Source of the DNA: Shewanella atlantica
Lineage (GTDB): Bacteria; Pseudomonadota; Gammaproteobacteria; Enterobacterales; Shewanellaceae
Length of the DNA stretch: 64,000 nucleotides
Assembly: GCF_003966265.1 (NCBI RefSeq)
Contig: NZ_RXNV01000006.1
Span: 1 to 64,000 of the forward strand
Reading direction: 5' to 3'
Positions 30,133 through 38,962 of this stretch are shown in pieces. The position numbers were made by a program, and so were the translations under genes. Under the pieces are notes generated by a model. The model was not told where the DNA came from. It saw only the letters and a list, made by a program, of their open reading frames with translations, and did no database searches. The first letter of the stretch is position 1, and each line of letters opens with the position of its first letter.

Positions 30133-31104
30133 ATGTCATATGACCAAAGCGCAATGAACGAACTCCACTGGTTGATAGATATGGTTCAAACCATTGAAGT
30201 AGGCTTAGTGGTATTAGATAGAAATTTTGATATTCAGCTTTGGAATGGCTTTATGGAGAACCACAGTGGTGTTTCTCCTAACTCCATTAAGGGCAGCAAT
30301 CTGTTCGAGCAGTTTGACTACCTTCCGGCATCTTGGCTAAAACAGAAGATGGAATCGGTTTTCCTGCTTAAGAATCGCGCCTTTATCAGTTGGGAACAAC
30401 GACCCTACGTGTTTAAGTTTAAAAACTATCGTCCAATCACAGGCAGAGCTGACTTCATGTACCAGAATGTCACTCTACTCCCGCTGTCATCGTTGACCGG
30501 GCAGATCACCCATATCAGTTTGATAGTCTATGACGTGACCGATGTTGCCATCAATAAGCTACAGCTAAAAGCAGCCAACGAACGTTTAGAGCACCTGAGC
30601 CAGACCGATGGTCTAACTCAGCTACATAACAGACGTCATTGGCAGATGTGTATGCAAAAAGAGTTCGACCGACATACCCGTTACGGTGATAAAACCAGCC
30701 TGGTCATGTTTGATATCGACCACTTCAAGAAGATCAATGACAACTATGGCCATCTGGCGGGTGATAAAGTTATTCAACATATCTCCCATCTGCTGAAACT
30801 ATCTTTGCGTGAAACCGATTGTGCCGGTCGGTATGGAGGAGAAGAGTTCTCTGTGGTACTGGCTAATACTTGTGCCAAGGATGCACTTAACTTTGCGGAT
30901 AGGTTGCGGAAGAAAATTGAAAAATCAGAGCTTGTTTTCGAAGGGAATTCGATAAAAGTCACGGTGAGTATGGGGATCTGTGATATTAGTGATCAACTTG
31001 AAAACAGCGGCCAATGGTTAGCCAACGCCGATCAGGCATTGTATAAAGCCAAAGAGTCCGGACGAAATAATTGCGTCATTTTCGATCAGGATTCTACTCT
31101 GTAA
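30133..31104 (+). CDS. PAS-GGDEF diguanylate cyclase
   Basis: This 323-residue cytoplasmic protein has an N-terminal PAS domain (about 10-135) and a C-terminal GGDEF domain (about 155-320). The active site reads GGEEF at about 235-239, and an RxxD inhibitory site (RETD) stands five residues before it. It should be an active, product-inhibited producer of cyclic di-GMP. It is cotranscribed with the REC-CheC gene. Confidence 0.93.
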   Translation: MSYDQSAMNELHWLIDMVQTIEVGLVVLDRNFDIQLWNGFMENHSGVSPNSIKGSNLFEQFDYLPASWLKQKMESVFLLKNRAFISWEQRPYVFKFKNYRPITGRADFMYQNVTLLPLSSLTGQITHISLIVYDVTDVAINKLQLKAANERLEHLSQTDGLTQLHNRRHWQMCMQKEFDRHTRYGDKTSLVMFDIDHFKKINDNYGHLAGDKVIQHISHLLKLSLRETDCAGRYGGEEFSVVLANTCAKDALNFADRLRKKIEKSELVFEGNSIKVTVSMGICDISDQLENSGQWLANADQALYKAKESGRNNCVIFDQDSTL

Positions 31105-31142
31105 GCTCGCTGAAAAAGAACTCTAATAAAACACTGCCCAAT

Positions 31143-31171
31143 AAAAATGCCCATCACAGATGGGCATTTTT
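31143..31171. terminator. bidirectional terminator
   Basis: AAAAATGCCCATC (31143-31155) pairs with GATGGGCATTTTT (31159-31171) around a 3-nt loop. It serves the convergent cyclase gene and rraB. Confidence 0.88.
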
Positions 31172-31198
31172 ATTATATGAAGTAGGTTTCATTCTCGA

Positions 31199-31609
31199 TC
31201 AATGAACAGGTTTTTCCTCAAGCTCTTCATCGTCGTCAACATACTCTTCACCATCTTCACCGATGAAGTAAGTTCCCCAGCCATCATAATCAACTTTCTG
31301 CTTCGCAGCTAACACGAGTAGAGCTTCACAGGCTTTATCTAACATCTCAACTTCAAGCTTATGATGGGCGATGGCATCGAAACAGAAGATAACAGATCCA
31401 TCTTCGAGCTCCATCTCTTCGGCATCATTTACCTCAAAACCCGCTTTAAAAGCATCAACCGCCGCTTTCTCCAGGCGATCGAAGTTAGTCGATGAAAAGT
31501 GATGCTCGATTGTGTACTCAGCATCAGGCTTAGAACCATCATCTAAGATAGCCGTAACGATCTCCAGATTTTCCTGCTTCTGTGCCTTAAGTAAACGATC
31601 AACTGACAT
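31199..31609 (-). CDS. rraB: ribonuclease E inhibitor RraB
   Basis: The 136-residue acidic protein has the RraB layout: an N-terminal [21 protein letters not shown], central [17 protein letters not shown] segment and an Asp/Glu-rich C-terminal tail. RraB binds the C-terminal scaffold of RNase E and modulates mRNA decay. A GGGAG site sets the start. Confidence 0.9.
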   Translation of the reverse strand: MSVDRLLKAQKQENLEIVTAILDDGSKPDAEYTIEHHFSSTNFDRLEKAAVDAFKAGFEVNDAEEMELEDGSVIFCFDAIAHHKLEVEMLDKACEALLVLAAKQKVDYDGWGTYFIGEDGEEYVDDDEELEEKPVH

Positions 31610-31712
31610 GGATAACTCCCAATAAAAATTCTGGTGTGATTATACGCAACACAATTGAAAATGCGAGATACACTTGCCTATTTGGCGACATGCTTAACCC
31701 GCCGAGTTCAGG

Positions 31713-32435
31713 TTACTTAGCCATTAAGGCCGTAGCTTCCAGGTTGAGTTGAGTCAGTCTGGCCGACATCATTGTATGGATCCTGGATGAAAGCTCTTTG
31801 ACTTGAGATTTTGCTAATCCTTTCGTTTCGATAGGATCCATCATCTCTATGATAACAACGCCATTGTTCCAGCGATTAAGTTTTATATGGCCTTGGTTAG
31901 AAGCAAGCACAGGCACCATAGAAACCCCAGCTTCTATGGCGGTGTGGAAGGCACCCGACTTAAATGGTAACAGGCCTTTGCCTCGAGAACGCGTTCCTTC
32001 GGGGAAAATCCAGATAGAGAGACACTTCTCTTTAATCTTTTTCGCCGTTTGAGCCATGGTGTCGAAGGCTCGGCTACGATTCTTTCTGTCGATCAAGATA
32101 TTACCGGACAACCAGTAGATCTGACCAAAAAATGGTACCCAGGCTAAGCTTTTTTTACCTAAGCTCACAGTCCCTTTCGGCACTGCCGCAGTATGAGTGA
32201 ACATATCGAAATTATTTTGATGATTAGCAAGAAAGACACAAGGTTCTTCGGTTTTTACTTCCGGTTTACGAACGATCACCTTGATGCCTAATACCGGCGC
32301 AGCAAAGGAAAATATTTTAGCGAACATGTGTACATTGTCTCGATGGCGCGGTCTGATTAAACAGAAAAGGCCACCAAAAACAAATGATAGCAGTAACATG
32401 ACTGCTAAAATCAACGATCTGAGGATTAAAAGCAC
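31713..32435 (-). CDS. plsC: 1-acyl-glycerol-3-phosphate acyltransferase PlsC
   Basis: The start is placed at a GTG at 32435, with an AAGGGAG site 6 bp upstream. This gives 240 residues, the usual PlsC length; a longer ATG frame from 32534 lacks a ribosome site and conserved sequence. The catalytic motif NHQNNFD (H at about 71, D at about 77) and the glycerol-phosphate site FPEGTRSRGKG are intact, after an N-terminal membrane segment. It makes phosphatidic acid at the inner membrane. Confidence 0.92.
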   Translation of the reverse strand: MLLILRSLILAVMLLLSFVFGGLFCLIRPRHRDNVHMFAKIFSFAAPVLGIKVIVRKPEVKTEEPCVFLANHQNNFDMFTHTAAVPKGTVSLGKKSLAWVPFFGQIYWLSGNILIDRKNRSRAFDTMAQTAKKIKEKCLSIWIFPEGTRSRGKGLLPFKSGAFHTAIEAGVSMVPVLASNQGHIKLNRWNNGVVIIEMMDPIETKGLAKSQVKELSSRIHTMMSARLTQLNLEATALMAK

Positions 32436-32677
32436 AACTAACTCCCTTGATATCAGTGGTGACAGTATAGCCAGCAAGGTGGTACGACTCAATATATTGT
32501 TTACATATGTAGACTGAGACGGCGTAATTTGCACCTAACCGGAACTAAGGTTTAACCTGGAAAATCTTTCAGTCGAAATAAGGCTAAATTTTAATTCCGA
32601 TTAGACTTCACACCAGTCACTGAGACTATATAAGCTCAAGCTTAATCCTGGTTTAACAGCGCACGATTAACTTTGGT

Positions 32678-33487
32678 TTAGTTCTGGTTTTTTTCGAATT
32701 GAACCTCATCCGAACCACCGCTATGTTTCGGCTTTAATAGCCCCAACACCAGCCTGAACAATATGGCACTGACGGCAAGAGTTGCGACTATCGCCGCTCC
32801 GCTTGGCAGATCGAAGCTCGCCGATAGCACTAAGCCGAAGATATACCCGGTTAGTCCCACCAGATAAGCCGCCACTAAACGGTATTTACTGCCAAACTTA
32901 TTAACCGCCAGTGCGGGTAATATAAGGGTACTGAACACCAAGTAAACTCCGACCAGTTCGACAGACAGGGTGATAACCAGAGCAAACATGATATAGAACC
33001 CACTTCCCTCAAGCAGTCGGGGTCTAAAGTAGATCGCAGCCAACACGATTGCCGAGACAGAAGCGGGAAGGATAAGTTGAGACCAGTTAACCCAGAGGAT
33101 CTGACCAGACATCAACTGTTTCAGCATCTCTGCGCCATGGGGATCATTAGACAACATCAGCATCGCAGCTACAGCAGCGAGTACATAAAAACATCCTATG
33201 ATGGCTTCCAGCTCATCGGCCATTCGTTTAGATAACCAGGCGATAAAAGCCGCTCCAGCTAGTGCAAACAGGGCAGGCATCCAGATATTTGAGAAGGGGA
33301 GATGCTCAATATCATGATTCAGGTGAGCGACAATTGCCCCCAGAGCAGCCACTTGAGCAATAGCCAGATCGATGAAAATGATGCCACGTTTTAACACCTG
33401 CTGTCCGAGGACAACATGGGTAGATAACACCAGTACTCCGGCAGCGAAAGCCGGTAATAAAATCGAGAGAAGATCGAGATCAAACAT
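32678..33487 (-). CDS. zinc/manganese-type ABC transporter permease (ZnuB-like)
   Basis: The start is placed at MFDLDLL (33487), giving 269 residues; the preceding 21 codons are polar and unconserved. Seven to eight membrane segments and the block RGIIFIDLAIAQVAALGAIVAH are typical of metal ABC permeases of the ABC-3 family. It is the last gene of the cluster, 107 bp after the binding-protein gene. No ATP-binding subunit is encoded in this window's cluster. Confidence 0.88.
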   Translation of the reverse strand: MFDLDLLSILLPAFAAGVLVLSTHVVLGQQVLKRGIIFIDLAIAQVAALGAIVAHLNHDIEHLPFSNIWMPALFALAGAAFIAWLSKRMADELEAIIGCFYVLAAVAAMLMLSNDPHGAEMLKQLMSGQILWVNWSQLILPASVSAIVLAAIYFRPRLLEGSGFYIMFALVITLSVELVGVYLVFSTLILPALAVNKFGSKYRLVAAYLVGLTGYIFGLVLSASFDLPSGAAIVATLAVSAILFRLVLGLLKPKHSGGSDEVQFEKNQN

Positions 33488-33594
33488 AACTGATTCTCTT
33501 TGATTGAAATCATTCGTATATAGAGAGAAAAATCGACACCTCTGTCTCAAATATGATCCAGAGGTGTCGATATCTTGAACTAAAACAAGCCTAT

Positions 33595-34509
33595 TTACTT
33601 GCTCTTAACACCCAACAACAGATCTAACACACTGTCATAGAGGCTAAACAGATCTTGGCTCTGCTCATTTCCCCCCACCGACATAGGTAAGACCTGAACG
33701 GGAAGGTTCGCTCTTTCACCTAACCAGTTGGCACCGCGCTCATCCTGATAAGATGCCACGACAATAGCCATGATATCTCCGGCTTCGGTGCGCTTAAGCA
33801 GGCTTGCCAGATGACTGCTGCTTGGCGGCAGACCAGGTTTAGGCTCCAGATCGGCGACCTGCTCTATCCCAACCCAGCTGAACAGATAGCGAAAGCTTGA
33901 GTGGTAAGCGATCACTTTCTTGCCTCGCAGAGAAGCAGCCTTTGCTTCCCATACCGGTATCGCATCACTCCATCTCTTACTGAAGTCAGTCAGCGACTTT
34001 TGATATTCGGCTTTCGAGTCCGGATCCAGCTGAATCAGCTTATCCGTTAATGCCTGTGCAACCTTTAACACACGCTGCGGAGAAAAGTGCAGGTGCGGAT
34101 TCCCCTGGGCATGTACATCTCCCATGCTACGATCGACAGACTCGAGCTTGTCTAATGTCGCCACCTGTTCCGCGGCAAAGAAGAGTCCCAGATCGGTCGA
34201 GCGAACCTTGGCATTAGAAGATTTCATCTGCAACATGGGCAACCAACCCACCTCGAGATCGGCGCCGGCACAAACCGCAAGATCCGCCTGGCGCATCTTG
34301 GCGATAAGGCTAGGCCTGGCTTGCACCTGATGTGGGTCCTGCATCGCCGTAGTCGCAGAGTAGATCTTAGCGTCGGGGGCTAGCTCTTTTGCGAGCGCAC
34401 CATATTCTGGCTCACAGGCAAAAATATTCAGCCCGGCACTCGCAACACTGGAGTAACTTGCCATCAAGGCAAGCGCGGATATTTTAATCAGATTAGAATT
34501 GATGCGCAC
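33595..34509 (-). CDS. metal ABC transporter substrate-binding protein (ZnuA-like)
   Basis: The 304-residue protein has a signal peptide ending near SVASA. Candidate metal ligands are His in DPHQVQARPS (about 59), NPHLHFSP (about 139) and AYHSSFRYLF (about 203), as in ZnuA/TroA proteins. It lacks the long His-rich loop of E. coli ZnuA; instead the His-rich loop is found in the outer-membrane protein encoded just upstream. The start overlaps that gene by 17 bp, so translation is coupled. Confidence 0.88.
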   Translation of the reverse strand: MRINSNLIKISALALMASYSSVASAGLNIFACEPEYGALAKELAPDAKIYSATTAMQDPHQVQARPSLIAKMRQADLAVCAGADLEVGWLPMLQMKSSNAKVRSTDLGLFFAAEQVATLDKLESVDRSMGDVHAQGNPHLHFSPQRVLKVAQALTDKLIQLDPDSKAEYQKSLTDFSKRWSDAIPVWEAKAASLRGKKVIAYHSSFRYLFSWVGIEQVADLEPKPGLPPSSSHLASLLKRTEAGDIMAIVVASYQDERGANWLGERANLPVQVLPMSVGGNEQSQDLFSLYDSVLDLLLGVKSK

Positions 34510-35680
34510 CGTGAGCCCCCAGAGTCATAACATATTGAAGAGTGATGACGTTATCATCTTCGATACCGTCGAAGTTAGTGCCTTTCTGGTTAGTATACTG
34601 CAAACGCACGGTAGAGAAGTGGCTGTGATGCCAGGCCAAGCTGACCTCACTCTCTTTCAGTTTCTGACCATGGAAGTGATCGCCATGCATCTCCTGAGTA
34701 TCGACTTCACCATAACGTACACCCGCTGACCAGTTAGGAGAGAACTGGTAAACACCGCTGAGATACCAACCCTGCTGATCATCGACACTTTGCTCCGACA
34801 GGTGCTCATCTGCATGGACCGCCGGAGTAAAATCAGTCACCTTAAAGTACTCACCGCTGACTGTAAGATGCTGATATTTATAGTTACCATTCGGCGCCCA
34901 TTTATAGACGAAATCGGCAATGTAGGTATTCTCACCGGTATAGTTAGCACTGTGGCTGTGATCATGACCATGGTCCTCATCACTATGCTCTTCGTGCTCC
35001 TCATGCTCGTCAGCGGTCAAGCGGCCATTTTCATTTCGCATATAGCTCAAACCTGCCTGCCAGGAACCGTTGGCGCCGATATCTCCACCTAACTTGGTAT
35101 AAGCAGTATAGATGCCCAAATCCTTGAATTCACGCTCGCCGTGCTCATCCTCAGCACGCATATTGTCACCCTTGAAGGCTTCGATGCCCATGGCCCAATA
35201 GATATCTGTCGGCGCGACGTAAGTTAGACGAACACCGTCATCAAAATAGTGACTGCCCAAAAACGCGCGGTAAGCGGCTGGTCGATCGGAAAAGGCATCC
35301 GTATGTACATGTTGGTTGTTCAGGTATCCCACATCAGACAGGAAGCGACCCGCACGAACAGAGAAGCCGCCTGGCATACCGAGTGTCTGAATAAAGGCCT
35401 CTTCCAGACCCAGTTCAGTTTCACCGTCATGCATCTCAACCACGGCGGTCAATTTGCCATAAAACATATCATCGATGTTGGCGCTCATCGCCAGCTCGGT
35501 ATGGCCTAAACCAAACCCTTCAACACGCTCCGCCATAGGACGCTCGGTATTTTGATAGTAGCCATCGAGGACGGCACTGATCGCAGGGTTGGTTAATGAT
35601 GGGTCCTGTGCAAAAGCTGAAGTCGAAAACAGGGCACAAGCGGCGGCCACGAATGTGATGCGATTATTTAAAACGGTCAT
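34493..35680 (-). CDS. His-rich outer-membrane beta-barrel linked to zinc uptake
   Basis: The 395-residue protein has a signal peptide ending SAFA, many alternating beta-strands and a C-terminal Phe, as expected for an outer-membrane barrel. An internal loop at about residues 225-245 is very rich in His, Glu and Asp (DEHEEHEEH, DHGHDHSHS), and further His occur near VHADEH and HGDHFHGQ. Its position ahead of znuA- and znuB-like genes suggests a zinc-collecting porin. A GGAGA site sets the start. Confidence 0.82.
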   Translation of the reverse strand: MTVLNNRITFVAAACALFSTSAFAQDPSLTNPAISAVLDGYYQNTERPMAERVEGFGLGHTELAMSANIDDMFYGKLTAVVEMHDGETELGLEEAFIQTLGMPGGFSVRAGRFLSDVGYLNNQHVHTDAFSDRPAAYRAFLGSHYFDDGVRLTYVAPTDIYWAMGIEAFKGDNMRAEDEHGEREFKDLGIYTAYTKLGGDIGANGSWQAGLSYMRNENGRLTADEHEEHEEHSDEDHGHDHSHSANYTGENTYIADFVYKWAPNGNYKYQHLTVSGEYFKVTDFTPAVHADEHLSEQSVDDQQGWYLSGVYQFSPNWSAGVRYGEVDTQEMHGDHFHGQKLKESEVSLAWHHSHFSTVRLQYTNQKGTNFDGIEDDNVITLQYVMTLGAHGAHQF

Positions 35681-35784
35681 TTATTTCTCCAAAATACAGC
35701 AAAATCCCCCGCCTCTATTTTTGGGCAGGTGAACAAAATCAAAACGCTCAATAATCAAAATGGATTATTTGAGACTGTAAACTT

Positions 35785-36090
35785 CTATGAATTGAGTTTG
35801 ATTGAGTGCTGAACCGGAGGGGCTCGACTTCGAAAGACGTTAACGTGCGCAGCGCGGTACCCGCAGGCTTGATAGTTAACAACTTCAAAGGTTGGAACTG
35901 AGACAGGAAAATTGAAAAGGCTGCTTGGCAGTAACTTATTTAACTGATGTTGATGAAAACAGAGGGTACAGTGACCCTGAGCGCCATCATCAATATGCTG
36001 AACACTATGGGCTGAAGCGGCAAACGACAGGCAGATCAATATGGCTGATAGCCAAATTGCAACTCCTCGTCTTACGCTACTTATCACCAT
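35785..36090 (-). CDS. small exported protein, zinc-uptake-associated (putative zinc chaperone)
   Basis: The start is taken as the ATG at 36090, giving 101 residues with a signal peptide ending near ASAHS. The mature part has a CTLCFHQHQLNKLL cluster, plus His near the N-terminus, of the kind annotated as a zinc chaperone beside zinc ABC genes in Shewanella. It is the first gene of the metal cluster, followed by the His-rich barrel. Direct zinc binding is inferred. Confidence 0.68.
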   Translation of the reverse strand: MVISSVRRGVAIWLSAILICLSFAASAHSVQHIDDGAQGHCTLCFHQHQLNKLLPSSLFNFPVSVPTFEVVNYQACGYRAAHVNVFRSRAPPVQHSIKLNS

Positions 36091-36171
36091 AAAAATGCCC
36101 AAAGATAATTTTATTAAAACTTAATACCAACAGATCGCGCTCAAGTTTATGCAAACAGAAGGTTAAGTCAA

Positions 36172-36197
36172 GTTACCGTTTTAATATAAATGGCAAC
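36172..36197. promoter_or_regulatory. candidate operator (Zur-like) upstream of zinc cluster
   Basis: An imperfect 26-bp palindrome with outer arms GTTACC and GGCAAC and an AT-rich centre TTTTAATATAAA lies about 80 bp upstream of the zinc-chaperone start. The size and AT core resemble Fur-family operators such as Zur boxes. The assignment is by position and symmetry only. Confidence 0.35.
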
Positions 36198-36366
36198 TAT
36201 TGATACAATTAATGTAAGAAAAGGTAAGTTGCTCTCTACAGGAAGGTGATCCAGATCGATTGTTTTCGGCAAACAATTAATACTGACTTAAGCTGTACAG
36301 ACTAATATTGCATCAGATACATTGATAACAGATGCTAAAATATACCCATCAGGGGAGTTAACGACC

Positions 36367-36492
36367 ATGTTAGAATTCTTTCGCGAAAACTTTAAAATGA
36401 TCCTTTGGACCTCAATTTTCTTCATTGCCGTTGGCGGTGGGATCTACTACGTCGAAGCGGCCTTAGAAGCACAGGTTCAGGTGATCGACTAA
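36367..36492 (+). CDS. 41-residue single-span membrane peptide
   Basis: ATG at 36367 to TAA at 36492 gives 41 residues starting MLEFFRENFKMILWTSIFF. There is one hydrophobic span (about 11-30) and an acidic C-terminus. A GGGGAG site lies 9 bp upstream. The size and topology match regulatory or structural membrane micropeptides. No partner is evident. Confidence 0.6.
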   Translation: MLEFFRENFKMILWTSIFFIAVGGGIYYVEAALEAQVQVID

Positions 36493-36746
36493 ATTTAGTA
36501 CTCTGCTAACGCTCACCTTTGGGTGACTGGCACCTCTGAGTGATAGCATGAATGTTCAGGTGGTTGTTCGAATATCGGCTATGCTGATAACGGCAACGAC
36601 CTGAGTCATCTTATAGATTTGCCCTTGCCTCCACTTAAAACCTAAGCCTTTGTAGCAGAAAGCCAACTCCCTTAGAGCACATCTATCCCGACTCGGCTCG
36701 CAGCCGCTTGATTCAATTTAGAGAAATCTAGATTACATCTGCCCGG

Positions 36747-37082
36747 CTAACGATACTTACGCCTGTGTTCACTGTCATCGACAACTTCCCTTTCTGGGGC
36801 TTCGGTGACTTTCAGGTGATCCATCATATGGCTAACCAGTAAAATCATAGCCGAAAAAATTGCGACCGCGGTGGTAACGTTACGAAGTTCCGGAGTGAAA
36901 TACCCATAGACTAAGGCGGCGAGACCGACATAAAACCCCAAAATTTTCAAACGAGATAGGGTTGGACTCTTACCTAACCAAGCCTCACAGTGGGGACACT
37001 GGATCTGAGAGTTTAGACCTTTACCTCGTTGATTTTTAACCTGGTCGACACCAAAAGGCTGACTACAGTGGGTACACAACAC
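36747..37082 (-). CDS. zinc-ribbon membrane protein
   Basis: The 111-residue protein begins at a GTG with a GAGG site 8 bp upstream. Two CxxC pairs (CTHC at 3-6, CPHC at about 29-32) form an N-terminal zinc ribbon, followed by two membrane helices (about 47-63 and 68-88) and a charged tail. The function is unknown; it is probably a small inner-membrane protein. Confidence 0.7.
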   Translation of the reverse strand: MLCTHCSQPFGVDQVKNQRGKGLNSQIQCPHCEAWLGKSPTLSRLKILGFYVGLAALVYGYFTPELRNVTTAVAIFSAMILLVSHMMDHLKVTEAPEREVVDDSEHRRKYR

Positions 37083-37274
37083 GTGTTGAGCCTCTACTTC
37101 TTACAAAAATTCGATGCGTGAGTCTAACAGAATCTTTATCAAAAATACGGTTTCCAGCTCGCCTAGGTTAGCCATTCATTTCAATAACTGATAATGAAAA
37201 TTAGCGTTCTCAATTTACAGTAACGCTATCAACGTAATATTATAAGCGCCTACAAAAGGAACAGGAATTTACCT

Positions 37275-38915
37275 ATGTATCGCATACTCTCTCTGGTGAT
37301 GCTCGCAATAGTCGGGCTCAGCGGCATGCCTTCGCAAGCCCAAACCCCAACACCACCCACAACAGAACCCTCGGTTGAAGCCAAGACAAAAGCCAGTGAA
37401 CTCTCTTCACTGCAGGATTCGATCACCCAAGACGTCAACCGCCTCAAACTGACGAAAGGGGAACTAACCAGCTTCACCGAATACAGAATCAAGAAAAATG
37501 CGCAGTTGTTGCACCTCAAGATCCAGGAGTTGATGGATGAGCCCCCTCTAAACAGCAAACTATTACTTCCGCTGGTTCGGGAACATCTGGAGTTCATCAA
37601 TCGGGTAGATATCTATTACACAAACGACATTAAGCAGCTGAGAAGTGAACTTGGTAAAGATAATGACGCCGAGATCATGATGCAACTATCGCTCAGAGAG
37701 AGAGAGCGAGATGTACAATTGGAAGCAAAACTCGACACCCTCAAATGGGCAGAAAAGTTAGCGATAAATACAGGCGAACAGGCTGACCTCCTTACCCAAA
37801 CACTGGTTAAGCGTGCGGATAAGCTCAATAGCCTGGTTCAATACACGCAAGAGAAGCTCCAGGTCGCAGTGAGCGAGGCAAGCCTTGCTGGCAGTGATGT
37901 TAGCTCGGAGCAGACTCTACTGGTCACTCAGCTCAACGAGAGACTGGCTCAGAGCAGCTCCAGCTTAGCCGTCGCTATCGGTCTGCTCGACATAGTGGGG
38001 CAGGACACCGCCGAATTAAAACAGACTCTGTTCAGTACTTCCGGGGACATCACTCAGGATGTGTTGAATATTGATGTCGCGTCCAGCCTGATTGAGCAGT
38101 GGTTTACCGCTGCTAAGACTCAGGCCATAGACAATGGACCCGGTGTCATATTTAAGCTGTTTATCTTCGTATTGATTCTGTTTGTCGCCAACCTGGCGGG
38201 TAAACTGGCTCAGAAAATCGTTAAGAAAACGGTGAGCAACTCCAAGCTGCAATTCAGCCTTCTTCTGCAGGAGTTCTTTATCTCATTATCGGGTAAGGCC
38301 GTATTCACCTTAGGTGTACTGATTGCCCTTTCTCAATTGGGGATAGAGCTCGGCCCTCTTCTTGCCGGTTTCGGTGTTGCCGGTGTGATTATTGGTTTTG
38401 CACTTCAGGACACACTATCGAACTTTGCCTCGGGAATGATGATCCTGATTTATCGCCCCTATGACGTCGGCGATCTAATCAATGCTGCAGGCGTGACGGG
38501 TAAGGTTAGCCATATGAGTCTGGTGTCGACCACTATTAAGACCTTAGATAACCAGAGATTGATTATTCCCAATAATAAGATCTGGGGCGATACCATCAAC
38601 AACATCACGGTTGAACATCAAAGACGTGTTGATATGACCTTTGGTATTGGCTACAGCGATGATATTGAAAAAGCAGAACGGGTAATGAATGCGATCTTAC
38701 TCGAACACCCTAAGGTGCTTAAAAACCCTGAGCCTATCGTTAAATTACACACATTAGGTGAATCTTCGGTAGATTTCGTTGTGCGCCCTTGGGCTAAGCC
38801 GGAAGATTATTGGGAAGTTTATTGGGATGTGACCCGCACCGTGAAGATGCGTTTCGATGCCGAGAACATCAGCATTCCATTCCCACAGCGCGATGTTCAT
38901 ATTTATCAGAACTAA
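37275..38915 (+). CDS. MscS-family mechanosensitive channel with extended N-terminus
   Basis: The 546-residue protein has a signal peptide (ending near MPSQAQ) and a helical periplasmic region of about 240 residues with heptad-like Leu. Three membrane helices follow, then the MscS pore region (LLAGFGVAGVIIGFALQDTLSNFASGMMI at about 355-383) and the cytoplasmic beta and alpha-beta domains. It releases solutes on osmotic down-shock; the long periplasmic domain places it with the YbdG/YnaI-like larger MscS proteins. Confidence 0.92.
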   Translation: MYRILSLVMLAIVGLSGMPSQAQTPTPPTTEPSVEAKTKASELSSLQDSITQDVNRLKLTKGELTSFTEYRIKKNAQLLHLKIQELMDEPPLNSKLLLPLVREHLEFINRVDIYYTNDIKQLRSELGKDNDAEIMMQLSLRERERDVQLEAKLDTLKWAEKLAINTGEQADLLTQTLVKRADKLNSLVQYTQEKLQVAVSEASLAGSDVSSEQTLLVTQLNERLAQSSSSLAVAIGLLDIVGQDTAELKQTLFSTSGDITQDVLNIDVASSLIEQWFTAAKTQAIDNGPGVIFKLFIFVLILFVANLAGKLAQKIVKKTVSNSKLQFSLLLQEFFISLSGKAVFTLGVLIALSQLGIELGPLLAGFGVAGVIIGFALQDTLSNFASGMMILIYRPYDVGDLINAAGVTGKVSHMSLVSTTIKTLDNQRLIIPNNKIWGDTINNITVEHQRRVDMTFGIGYSDDIEKAERVMNAILLEHPKVLKNPEPIVKLHTLGESSVDFVVRPWAKPEDYWEVYWDVTRTVKMRFDAENISIPFPQRDVHIYQN

Positions 38916-38929
38916 CACACTGTAGCATG

Positions 38930-38962
38930 AGTTCCTAGGACCTAGGCCCTAGGAACTTTTTT
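38930..38962 (+). terminator. terminator after MscS gene
   Basis: AGTTCCTAGG (38930-38939) pairs with CCTAGGAACT (38948-38957), followed by a T run. The CTAGG-rich stem resembles the hairpin after rapA. Confidence 0.85.
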
